Below are positions 12,213 to 22,840 of a DNA stretch of 64,000 nt, piece by piece. The position numbers and the translations under genes were made by a program. Below the pieces are notes generated by a model. It ran no database searches, had not been told where the DNA came from, and was given only the letters and a program-made list of their open reading frames with translations. The stretch's first letter is position 1. The number at the start of each line of letters is the position of its first letter. This stretch comes from Hypholoma sublateritium FD-334 SS-4. Its lineage: Eukaryota > Basidiomycota > Agaricomycetes > Agaricales > Strophariaceae. The stretch lies in assembly GCA_000827495.1 (NCBI GenBank), contig KN817589.1, positions 1 through 64,000 on the forward strand, read 5' to 3'.

Positions 12213-13692
12213 ACCCACTGCACAAGCTCGCCGTTCCCCCCGCCCTCCGGGCTACTTTTTTTCTTCGTCCCATCCTCTCACCTCCCCCTACTCGCCCGCC
12301 CACTACGCCCCAGGAATAGAAACTTCCTACGATTGACCAACGACGCCCCACACTCATTTGTTCGCAAACACCCACCTATACCAGCGCTGCGGCTCTGCCT
12401 GCCGCACCGCACCGCACCGCCCATCATCCTGGACGAGTGACGCCTGCCTTGTGACTTGGTTTCACAACGCCCGGTTGCACCGCGCCCACCGCGCCCTCAG
12501 GCGCTGCGCTGCTACATAACTGGGTACATCTGGTCCTGCACCGCGTTCGCTCACCCGCAGTCTTGATGCGCGGTGCAGCTCGAGGCCCACACTCTTTCAC
12601 CCGTTCAAGCATACCGCTCGCCGATCTGGACACGATCGTCCCGTAATATCAATATTCACATACCATGGCGCGCCTACTGCTCCCCCTCGGATCGATACCA
12701 TTATCCCACCCGCCAGCAACAATCTCACTCGCTCGCCGACTAGGCACCTACCTATTGACGACCACGTGCTCATGACGCATGACTCCTCAGCCCACTCCTT
12801 TCCTTTCCTGCTCCGTTTGCTTTTCGCGCTACGGCGCAGGCACCCTGCACGCTACCCGCATTGTATATACTTCTATTTTATTTCCCGCCCCCCGAGTCGT
12901 TCTTCCCCCTATTATTCACTCCGACATATTTTATTCTGTTAATCATGATTTGCATACCGTACATTGTGTATTATTCGCTTCGTTATTTGGGACTTGAGGT
13001 GATATTACATATTACGTGCATGCGGCCGCAGATCTGTCGTTCATTCGTGATGACGGCGGTCTCTTTTTATCGTCTGGGTGTTAGAACTTCTCAGGTATTC
13101 TGCCACTGCATTCATCACCCCATATTCTTATTTTATACTTAACATAATGTGCCCCTTGCATTGGACCGTGCGACGCCATTCCACCCTCTTTACATATATC
13201 TACACACTTGATTCGTCTACTGCACCTGTTTTGAGCTGTGCATATTCTCTGTCCTTCACACATTTTCATCGCTTGTTTTCTTCTTCGGCACCTCGCTTTT
13301 GTTTCTCCCGACTTCTGGATAATGTAATCAATTTCATCAAAAGAATTACATCCACCGTATCTCTAACATTTGCCAGTACTCAATTCAAATTTCAAAGGCA
13401 ACTTGAACGGCAACTTGAACATATCAAGATTCCGGTGCGGCAGAGGCGGAGATATTTTTATCGACAGCGTAGCCATCGCTTGGTAAGTCTTTGGAAGAAG
13501 ACCCTACGATTGCTAAGCCAGCTACTGACGACTCCAGCTATGCAGTTTTGTTCGACGCTTGTGCTGCCTCTACTTTACAAAGCTCCGCTTACTCAAAGCA
13601 ATAAGAGGCTTGGCGAGACTTTCTAATGAAGACCTTGGGCTTACTGGCTAGCATGCAACCAAATTACTCAGTGTTCTTTTCCGAGTCTCAGT
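12213..13692. other. Intergenic; 3' flank of the kinase, short GCACC repeat
   Basis: C-rich to T-rich sequence with a short simple repeat (GCACC units near 12400-12421). At 13398-13421 the 12-mer GGCAACTTGAAC occurs twice in tandem. An open frame at 13078-13626 has no family motif, and I do not treat it as a gene. Confidence 0.5.
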
Positions 13693-13700
13693 TATAAAAG
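13693..13700 (+). promoter_or_regulatory. TATA box of SDR copy 1
   Basis: TATAAAAG lies 74 bp upstream of the SDR start codon at 13767, a normal spacing for a fungal TATA promoter with a short leader. SDR copy 2 has a similar element at a similar distance. Confidence 0.6.
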
Positions 13701-13766
13701 GACATCGATTTGTGACGACAGTACTGTACTACACCTTCATATCATCCGCAAAACAGCAACCCTAGA

Positions 13767-14756
13767 ATGTCATACGCAGACAGAAAAGTTTGGTTTGGTG
13801 AGTCTGATATCCATGTCCGGCTGAATTGGTCTCTGACTGTTCAAATTCTGTGCTGCTGCAGTGACTGGCGCCTCCTCCGGTCTTGGGCGCGCAGTGGTTG
13901 AACACGTCCTTGAACAAGGCGACAGAGTCGTAGCTACGCTGCGCAAGCCTCAAGACATATCCGACCTCGTGCTCAAGTACCCGGAGGAACAGCTCCTCGT
14001 GGTTAAATTGGACGTAGTTGTCCCATCCGAGATCACAGCCGCGTTCGCAAAGGCCATTGAGAAATTCACTCGTGTCGACGTCGTGTACAACAATGCCGGA
14101 TATGCCTCGATAGGGGAGGTAGAAGGCACGCCAAACGACATGGCGCGCGACATGTTCGAGGTGAACTTCTGGGGCTCGACCAACGTCGCGCGCGAGGCAG
14201 TGCGCGTGTTCCGCGACGTCAACGCGCCGCGCGGCGGGCGCTTGCTCCAGGTTTCTAGCATGGTCGGCATCCAGCCCATCGTCGGGCTCGGATTCTACAG
14301 CGCAACGTAAGCCCACATATTACACATCTCCCTATTTACCGCCTGACTGGGGTCCGTAGGAAATACGCCATGGAGGCGATATCCCAGGCGCTATCGAGCG
14401 AGCTGCATCCGTCGTGGAATATCAAGGTCACGCTCCTCGAGCTCGGGGGCTTCAGAACACGCGCGCTGCATGCGCAGGGGATGCCCGTCGCCCCGGCGCA
14501 CCCTGCGTATACCGCGGCGGATAGCCCCGCCGCTATCTCCCGACAATATTTCGCAAAAGGAGATGCGCTGGAGCTGGGCGGCGACGCGAATAAAGCTGCC
14601 AGGGAGATTTATAAAATTGCGCTCGACGAAGACGCGGGGCTGCGGGTGCCTCTCGGCTCTGATGCACTTGAAAAGCTGGCGAGCCAGTGGGAGAGCATCC
14701 GGAAGGATGCTGAGGCTTCAGCGAAGTATAATACCGATTTCAAGTATGTAGCGTGA
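13767..14756 (+). CDS. Short-chain dehydrogenase/reductase (SDR), copy 1
   Basis: Three exons: 13767-13797, 13862-14306 and 14360-14756, giving 290 residues. The Rossmann cofactor motif TGASSGLG lies at the start of exon 2, followed by KLDVV, VVYNNAGYAS (NNAG), LLQVSSMVG and the catalytic FYSATKYAM (YxxxK), which spans the second intron. This is a classical SDR that should use NAD(P)H to oxidise or reduce a small alcohol or carbonyl compound. The substrate cannot be read from sequence. There is no signal or membrane segment, so it is likely cytosolic. A paralogue at 60.8 kb has exon 1 and exon 2 of identical length (31 and 445 nt) and the same intron positions, and a relic lies at 5.6 kb. All catalytic motifs are intact. 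Confidence 0.93.
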
Positions 14757-14931
14757 TGCATTGATGCTTCAAGTGCAGCCTGGCTTTGAGGCCGCATTCA
14801 CAATCGCTACCTTCGTTACATAGTATATACGTACATACATCTACGACGAGCTTCTTAGTCGCACAATCTAGTATGCGACGTATGAGAAATGTCCGGATAA
14901 AAAGTCACCAAATTCGTCTCACCTGGTATCA

Positions 14932-16277
14932 CTAATATAATGACCAAAACATTCGCGCTACTATCTCCCCCTCAACTTGAATTGTGAAGTCAATCGCTTT
15001 GTTACTGCGAGCCCGCGGAAAGAACGTATTAAAGAGCTGCCTTCTTTTCTCCTCTAGCGCCGATGTGCTAAAGTCAGCGCGGAAGTGGGTCAATCCGAGG
15101 ATGTGAAAATGCGCTTTAACATGTACTTTGCGTACATGAGAGAGGTGACGCTGGGATATCGCGTTATCAAGAGCTTTCCAGTGGGTTCCATCTAAATTGG
15201 AAAGTATCTCATGGGTGACCTCAAATTCTATGGTCTCCAGCAAGACAGGAGTGTTGGCCGCAAGTGGCGATGCAAGGAAACGCCAGAGTTTCTTGAGAGG
15301 CTTGGTGCCAATCGCGCCGCGGACGTGCATTACCAACTTGATGTGGCGCAGACTGGGAAGCTGACCAAGGTCAAATGGACGGTCCTCTGGTAGTACCCAT
15401 ACACGATCTGATACACAATGTGAATTTCTGGAACAAAATTGAACGGAACAATGCACTCACAGTTGGTAAATATAAGCTCGAGCTCGTGAAGGTAGCGAGA
15501 TCCCCGTGCGAGACCATATGCAACGTCGGTGTGTGATTCCTGGTTTATATCCAATACGAGTTTCTTCAAGTGGGGGAAGGGGAAAAACCCACTCCTAAGA
15601 GGGTCCTTCAAGATAGGGAACATGTTGTCCGCCACGAGCGTTTCCAATAGTGGAGGTGAGGCAAGCTCAGATAGAGGCCTAGCTTGTGGGTCCGGAGCGC
15701 AATAAAGGTGCAAGTTCTTGAGGGTAGAACCATCAAATAAGTCGGAGAGGACTCGGCCGAAGCGATGAAGAGAGAGGGTCCGCAGATGGGGTGTCCGGAC
15801 GAGCGCATGGAAAGCGGTTCGAGTGCTATCCTTGATATCCGGCCAAAACGCAGTGAAGGCGTGCAGAGTAAGTGAATTAAATGTCTCGTTAACAACAAAG
15901 AGCTTCAGCAGCTTGAGGAAGGCAGGATGGTTCCAGATTTGAAGAAACGGGGGGTTGGTTTCGATGGTGCACGACCGGACGAGCGCGATTACACGGGGGA
16001 CGTCTGTGATGCCTGCTGTAGACAGGTCGAGAAAGTTAACCATTCTATCGACGGGACTGACCACGGCCTTCGTATTGTCTGTATTCGATCCGCATTGGCG
16101 AATGTCAACATCAGTGAATATGTGTTGACGGGCACGCAACCAAAAGCCACGGGAGACCTGAGTGCAGTTGTGAAGGGCGGCCCAGGCTTCTTTGTCGACT
16201 TTGAGGTCAGCACCATCCCCAATCGCGTCCACGCAGAGTTCGTGAATTTCCTTCGGCAGTGTTACGACTTTAGCCAT
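14932..16277 (-). CDS. F-box-like / leucine-rich protein of unknown role
   Basis: Two exons on the minus strand, 16277-15461 and 15407-14932, joined by a 53-nt intron (GTGAGT donor, ATCAG acceptor), giving 430 residues. The N-terminus (LPKEIHELCVDAIGD, then ALHNCTQVSRGFWLRARQHI) looks like the degenerate F-box of agaricomycete proteins. The rest shows irregular leucine-rich spacing (LRTLSLHRFG, LKNLHLYC, LKKLVLDIN, LHELELIFTN). F-box proteins recruit substrates to SCF ubiquitin ligases. This family is huge and fast-evolving in mushrooms, so the substrate is unknown. The F-box is weak, so I give the fold with moderate confidence. The gene converges with SDR copy 1, leaving only about 175 bp between the stops. 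Confidence 0.75.
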
Positions 16278-17107
16278 CAGAGCCTGTCACTGTGGTAGCA
16301 GTGGGCAAATAGTGGATGACTTCTTCGCTTTCTAATGCTGTCATGGCTGCTCTTTTATGTCGGTAGCCAACTGACCCGTTGGTGAATTGATAACTGATTG
16401 ATTGAGATTAGCATCGATTACGCAGCGTAAGAAAAAAAATGCGCGGGACAGGGCTCGCGGAATGCATATTCTGACCAGGCAGAGCAAATATTCTGAGCTA
16501 TTTATTGCCGCCGGGTGATGGGAAAGTCAACATATACACATCGGGAAACTCGAAAAGTAATACGCATAAAATCTGGGTTAATCCCTCTAGCAAGATAAGA
16601 TGTATACCTTTATTACTTCATGCCCGCAAAAATTGCTATGCGGGTAGCTGTGCATGGATCCATCAAATATCAACGCTTTACCTGCAGAGCCAATGATAAA
16701 GGTTTCCTTGCAGGCGGCCGAAGGCTCCCTAACATCTCCCAGAGTATCTCCAGTATTCATTGTGGGTAGCAGCGAGAAGTTCCAGGCTATGATTCAAACC
16801 TAGTTGAAAGTCGCGTCACGTATCTGCAAATCGGGATACTTATGCATAAAACTGTCCCACCCGTGATAGCAGAATGCTTATTGCGAAAGCAAAAACCAAA
16901 CCAATGGGGTTTACTTGACATGAGGTTGGGGCTACTTGGCGCCAATGGCTCCAGCGAATGACACTTGGCATACTTTGGGCGATACGTCGTTCAGGTTGCC
17001 AGAAATACAGACGCATGAAAAAATCTAATAATAGAATACCGTAATCTACGACCAAATCCGACCAAGCACCAACCAAATAAGGATTACATACATTCCAAGA
17101 ACCGGCC
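16278..17107. other. Intergenic, divergent spacer
   Basis: Spacer between the F-box-like gene (leftward) and the 17.3-kb gene (rightward), both of which start here. No coding motif is seen. Regulatory repeats begin at 17108. Confidence 0.55.
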
Positions 17108-17250
17108 CGGCCAAGCGTCACGGCCAAGCGTCCGGCCAAGCGTCTGCAACTTGAACTTGGCAACAACCTGACACGCAAAATCTACATTGTTCGCAAAACA
17201 TTTGCGCTTTGCGACTTGTGGCCTGCAATAATGTGGCCTACGAGTGGCCT
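17108..17250 (+). repeat. Two sets of triple short repeats in a promoter
   Basis: CGGCCAAGCGT occurs three times at 17108-17118, 17121-17131 and 17133-17143. GTGGCCT occurs three times at 17218-17224, 17233-17239 and 17244-17250. Both clusters lie just upstream of a TATA element. They look like arrays of transcription-factor sites; which factors is unknown. Confidence 0.75.
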
Positions 17251-17253
17251 AGA

Positions 17254-17276
17254 GAAGCAGCTATATAAGCTGCTTC
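17254..17276 (+). promoter_or_regulatory. TATA element inside a perfect inverted repeat
   Basis: The arms GAAGCAGCT (17254-17262) and AGCTGCTTC (17268-17276) flank ATATA exactly. The start codon follows 66 bp after the right arm. A 23-bp palindrome centred on a TATA box is unusual and could be a binding site for a dimeric regulator or a coincidence. Confidence 0.7.
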
Positions 17277-17342
17277 CCCCTACGAATCTCTCTTCCCCAC
17301 TACTATTACCAAGAACCCAACAAGAACCATCACTTTCCTACC

Positions 17343-19112
17343 ATGATCGATACACGCGCTTTTCGCCACTGTAGATCGAGTGACTGGGGAGTTGAGCCAT
17401 TCGTAATCGACCCTCCCACATCACCGGAACTCTTTCGAACGTGGATTACCGCAGATAGGTTTCAGACCTTGTCGCCCTGGGTGAAAAGGATGTATGCCAA
17501 AGTCCGTGCGCTCTCAATCTATATCTCTTCTCCACGTATACTGACCCCCGTCTAGAGATTCAACGTACCAGACGAAAATGCTCTGCGAATTCCCGAAATC
17601 GACGACCTGTTCTGCCGGTTCAACAAGCGGTTGCCGATGTTTCCTGACTTCATGGAATGGGCGTACGACGCCGCAAGCACAGATCACCGTAAACTCGTCG
17701 GCAAGCCGGTGCAGGGGGGAAAGCCAGCCTATGACGGGGATGAGTATTTTAAGAGTGTGTTCAGCGGGGAACCCGAAGATCCTGACTACTCCCCATGGCT
17801 CCCCACTCGGCCTCTAGCAACAGATATGCCACGTTCGCCTTTAGGCCACCGTGACCCCGTAAGCGCTCCTCCTGTTGCGAAGATTGGAAACCCAGCTGAT
17901 GCTACTCCACAGTATAACGGTGAAGATATGCTGATTAACCTACTAGGAAATCTAGCGATGCAACAGTCGAACCTGCATTTCAGGCTGCAGCATCACACGA
18001 GCATTACCAAGGGCCTGTACCGCAAAGTCGAACACATTCGGACTGCGATAGAGGACGAGCGGCGGAAATTCAGGACCGAAGCAGTTTTCGGAGCACCTCC
18101 TCAGCCTCCGGCGATGGAGGCGCCACCCTCGTCCGGCGGCCGTCGCAGACCCAAAGCTCCCCAAGAGCCTTTCGATATTGAGAAGAAATATCTCGAAATG
18201 TTGGAGGCGAAGGCCGCCCTATCGCGCGCTTTCCACAAAGTCGAGGGCATCCAATCTGAGCTCCACGGCGAGCTGTACAAATCGAACGAGGTGCTAGCGA
18301 CACTTGAATCTATGAATCGGTCGGTGACCAAGCCACAGGTCAAGGAGAGCCGCCGCGAAGCAGATATCAGGTATGTTTCAAGATTTAACACTACGTTGAC
18401 TCTCTCTGACTCTAAAAGAAGGGGACCAGCGGTACTCGCCCGTTGCACACTTCCCACGGAAGGGCCACCAAGTCCAGCCGCGCCTCCTGCACAAGCGGAT
18501 GCAGACTCCCACAGGACTCAACACGCTTTGCAGCTCGGCGCCCCCCTCCCCTATAACCCCGATGTCGAACCGCACCGCGCATCCAAACGCAGCCGCGAAG
18601 ACATGGAGACTCATAGCGCAAACCGTGGTGCAGAAACCAGCAGCGCCGCGGCCAGGAAGCGCCGCCGTCTTCCCCAACCCCATGCAAGCGGATCGGGGAC
18701 AATTCACCCTCCCGGAGTCCCAACCACGCCCCGCCCCCTCAAGCGTACCCGGGAAGAGGCCGACATCGACGCGCCCGCGGCGCCGTCCGTCGCCGATACC
18801 AGGTCAGATGACCTCCCTCCCGCAGCCAAGAAGGCGCGCTCCGCAGGTAGCAATGCGAAGCGGGTCCTCATCAACCGGGACACGGGTGCGTGCGAGTACG
18901 TCTGGGACACCGACGAGGCGATCATGGTGCTGAGGCGCTGGGAGGTGGAGCAAGAACGCGCTGAGGTTGGGGCCAGAAAACGCGCCGAGGCGGACGCTAG
19001 GAAACGCGCCGAGGTGAAGGCCAGGAAACGCGCTGCGGGACCGAGCTTTAAGGATTCGATAGTGGCATCCGCAGCTGCTTTCGGAAGGAAAGTTTGGGGC
19101 GTGGTGTCCTAG
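17343..19112 (+). CDS. Unknown protein with coiled-coil and basic, probably nuclear C-terminus
   Basis: I do not recognise the family. Three exons fit: 17343-17501, 17556-18370 and 18419-19112, giving 555 residues. The last intron is 48 nt and in frame, so retention would only add 16 residues. The N-terminal 90 residues look globular (LFRTWITADRFQTLSPWVK, PEIDDLFCRFNKRLPMFPD). Residues around 180-280 are helical and charged (coiled-coil-like: FDIEKKYLEMLEAKAALSRA). The C-terminal half is Pro/Ser-rich with several basic clusters (KRSREDME, ARKRRRLPQ, LKRTREEAD) that resemble nuclear localisation signals. It ends with ARKRAE-type repeats. A nuclear scaffold or DNA-associated role is a guess. 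The gene stands behind an unusually structured promoter. Confidence 0.75.
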
Positions 19113-20079
19113 AGCCACCGTACGACGCAGATTGGTGAGAGGAATGCAGAGCGCTTGACTCTGATTTTGGTCGTTCATCGTGGTTGTTTCATTTCCTCAT
19201 TTACGTTTTGACCTGGCTGATTTGTAAACGTAATTATTTCTTAGTTTTTTCGTTTATATGCTTCATATATCCTGTATACTCTGATGAAGCTTTTCTTTTC
19301 TTTTTTCTTTTTTGCTTTGACCTAGCTGGTTTGTGGCTGGTTGACCCTACTTCATATTTTCAATAGTACTCGTATACTCATTAAGTAAGTACAACAGGCC
19401 GTACAACCTAGTACATAATAGAAATCAAGTACAACTCACCGTCAATTATGTAGCGGTCGCCATGTAAGCGCATTGAATTAATCTTCTGAAACATAGCGCC
19501 GTAAGAGTGACAAGCTTGCTCCACCTTTTATTGAATAAGTTTTACGCACTAGAACGAAAGGAGAATGTATTCATCATTGTACACGTACACAACACAGGCG
19601 TGGCCCAGTATAAAGGGAGCTCACAACCCGCCTGAGAGGCTAGCTTCCCCACCGTCTCTACGCTTCAATTCGCAATCCCTTGGAATTTTTCCCACTCTCG
19701 ATTTCTTCCAGTGCGGTACATTCATCATGAGATAAGAAGGCAACGATTTTTTTTGTCTGCCAGTGGCCGCACATAAGCTGCCAGCCTGAGCTCTTCGGCA
19801 TAGTCACCGTTTTCCTGGATTTGGCTACTGCTCACCAAAATCCAACCAAAATCTGAGAACGAGTACTGGTAACAGTTTCACAAGGTGAGTAAATGAATTG
19901 ACTGTCACGGTTGTGCACGAAGAGGCGCGTATATTTGGCACGGACGTTCAAGTTGCGTAAACAACGCGTACACATGCAAGTTCGTCAGGTGGCGTGACAT
20001 TCCTACTAATCACCTTATCTTTTTCCTAATATTTTCTTTCTTATATCTCTTCCCTTTTATCTTGCTCTCGATTTCTTGC
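19113..20079. other. Intergenic; orphan TATA element near 19609
   Basis: T-rich 3' flank of the previous gene, then about 700 bp with no coding motif. TATAAAG at 19609-19615 lies about 465 bp before the monooxygenase start. It could serve that gene if there is a long or spliced leader. Confidence 0.45.
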
Positions 20080-21846
20080 ATGAGCTCTGGAACCCCATAC
20101 GACCTCCAACTCGTGAAGATCGGCATTATCGGTACAGGACCAGCCGGTCTGGCCGCGCTGAAGATATTGCTCGAGACCCCTCAATATCGAGCCGGTAAAT
20201 GGTTGCCCATCGTATTCGAGGCGCGAGAGGACATAGGAGGCGTATGGTACATCGTGGAACCATATATACCCTAATTCCTCTACCCTAATATCTAATGTCG
20301 CAGGCACGCATCCGATACTGGAATAGTACGTCGAAGAGGACCCCCTTCCCCTTCACCTATCTATGACTCACTCACCACGAACTTGCCTCATCCCATCATG
20401 GCTTTCTCGTCGTTTCCTTTCCCTCCTGGTACTCCCCTCTTTCCCCGAGCTTCAGCAGTGAAATCATATCTCTGGGAATTCACCAAGCATCACGGTATGT
20501 TAGCGCACATAGGACTGCATTCCACAGTCCGGAGTGTGGACTGGGACGAGCATAAGAGGAAATGGATGGTTAATGTCGCCGGCGACAGTCTCACGATGGT
20601 GATACGGGAGCAACATGAGCTAGACCTTGTGCTGGTATGCAACGGTCACTATAATGCCCCGCGGTCTCCCGATATTCCAGGTCTTAAGCCATGGCTTGGT
20701 TCACATCTGGCTTCTCATTCGATGTTTTACCGGAATCCTACATCCATTCCACTCCCAAATCTTTCGGAAGCCACAATCCTCGTCGTAGGAGGCGGTCCAA
20801 GTGGGACAGATATTACTAGTGACCTGGTGGGTGTTGTAGGTAAGGTAATATTTTCCTCGTCCGGAAACGTATCTACTGCTCCAGAGCCAAGGGTCCCCAA
20901 AGACGGAGCGGTCATAATCCTGAAACCGCGCACCACTAATTTCGACATCAAGACCAAAACGGTAACATTCGCAGATGGTACCGCTGAAAAAGTCGATCAC
21001 TGTATTGTCGCAACGGGATACGAGGTCGATTTCCCTTTTTTTGAAGGCGACCCATCCAGTATATCTCTCGCCTATCTACCCAAGTTCAGTCTTCCCAAAT
21101 CACTCTCCAGTCCGATTGATATCACTGCGAAGGCTCTTCGCAACTCAACCTGGGGCGTCGCTCCCCTTGCTCGCCACATTTTCCCTTTCCCTGGGTTTTT
21201 CCATACGCCGCGTTCCCTATCGTTTTCCTCCCTCCTCCATCTATCTTCTAAATCTTCAGCGCCACCGCCGACCTCCCTTGCGTTCCTGGGGCTCCCGGTG
21301 CGCGTCGCACCATTCCCCCTTGTTGAACGCCAAGCTAGGGCAGCGCTAGCTGCGTTTGCCAACCCCTCCGCCATTTCCAAGAAAATGTGGGACGCGGAGG
21401 CACGCGCGCTGCTGCAGCGGCGAGAGGCGCTCAAAGCGGAGTTCATCGAAGGCGGCGGGAGCCCCGAGCCTGCCAAAATCGAGGAGTACATCTCGAAGGA
21501 GTGGCTGCGCCTCGGAGACGACGCGCAATTCGACTATCGCGATGCCCTCGATGACTTCGCGGGAGCGCTGTACGCGTCGCAGGGTGAGACGAAGACGCCC
21601 CAGCCGGCCCTACAGAAGACGAAGCCCTGGGAGCGCGAAATATATGCCCAAAAAGGGCCGCTGCGCGCCGCTTGGCGCGCGCTCGAGGCATCCGGGGAGG
21701 CCGAGAAGTGGCTTGAAGGCGTAGGGTTGGGCGAGTCGATTGGGGAAGACGGGAATACGCGCACGCCTGAGGAAGAATGGGTAGATTTGATGCGGCGGTT
21801 GCTGATTTGGTGGGAAAGCGAGCGAGCGGCTTCAGGGAGAGTGTGA
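20080..21846 (+). CDS. Flavin-containing monooxygenase (FMO-like)
   Basis: Two exons, 20080-20246 and 20304-21846, giving 569 residues. The FAD-binding motif is GIIGTGPAGLAAL near residue 16. The NADPH-binding motif is VVGGGPSGTDIT. Between them lies GSHLASHSMFY, which matches the FMO fingerprint (FxGxxxHxxxY, with the first aromatic changed). HCIVATGY is the late ATGY motif. YDSLTTNLPHPIMAF and FPFP are also typical of fungal FMOs. Such enzymes use NADPH, FAD and oxygen to oxygenate nitrogen or sulphur atoms of small molecules. I see no signal peptide, so it is probably cytosolic or ER-associated. It lies about 1 kb from a P450 that is read toward it, but nothing else suggests a biosynthetic cluster. 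The C-terminal 200 residues are charged and helical. Confidence 0.9.
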
Positions 21847-22840
21847 CATGTACGCGCTGTGTGAAGAGGTGCGGGCACCGGGCGATTAGAAGGGGCTACA
21901 GGACCATCGGATATGGTGCCGATAATAGGACAAGGTGGGATTCAGAATACGCCGCCGGTGGTTACCCTCTAGCGTAGCTATCCCGCAGTCGTCGAAGGTC
22001 TTTAAAGACTTTGCCTATTGTTCAACTAGGTTACCTGAATATATTCGCTCACATTTGAAGCTATTCTCGAAGAGCCAGACTGGCTGTTTCCAATCAACAA
22101 CGCCTGTTGCTCAGGGCTGTTGTTTATTTGAAGGTACCTAGATTGGATACTTTCCGTTTCTAATAATTCTCACATATGTACTCATCTACTGCTTGGCTAC
22201 TGCTGTCTACTGCCGTCGGCTATATGTTTGCGTCTCACTCAGGAATGTACCCGCATGCGCACACACTTGCCGCTCCAACCAGTTTACTTATGATATATCA
22301 TATAGTTTCAGAAATCGCCCCCCAGACATTTGATGTATTGAAGAAGGGTGTAGATGCATCGGGAGGAGTGCGTTTTTGCAAAATCGGTTCGCAATGTCGA
22401 CGACCTTTGTACCTCTATAAAGGCGGAACGATCGTGGGTGATCCTTTCTACTAGTCCCCTCTTGCCAGCGGGTGCCTTGCTCTATACCTCTTCAGATCCG
22501 GACTGCCGTCGGTACACAGGCTATGTGGCCGCTGCACTTGATATTTACTGTACATACGCTGAAGTTAAATTGCAGTTGTGGCATGTCGTTTTACTCATGA
22601 AATAAAGGTTCGAGATGACATGTCCCTAGGTCGCTCATTCGGATGCAAAGATAATAATATTGTATGTAGAGAATGTGGAAATTAATATTAGTCCGGTTAC
22701 GCCTCAGTTCGCATCGCTTGCGAAATCTATCTGGAGCTCCTTGAAAACCGGACTGTATATAGCATGAACCTAAATCTATGCACAGCAATGACTGGCAAAA
22801 CCCACTTCGCGGCAAAGATGAAATCCCAATCTCCTTTGAA
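21847..22840. other. Intergenic between convergent FMO and P450 genes
   Basis: About 1 kb of 3' flanks. Open frames at 22176-22605 lack motifs and splice structure. Confidence 0.55.

Noticed and set aside
13078..13626. 182-codon open frame on the plus strand
   Set aside because: No start context, no family motif and biased low-complexity composition; likely chance in AT-rich spacer.
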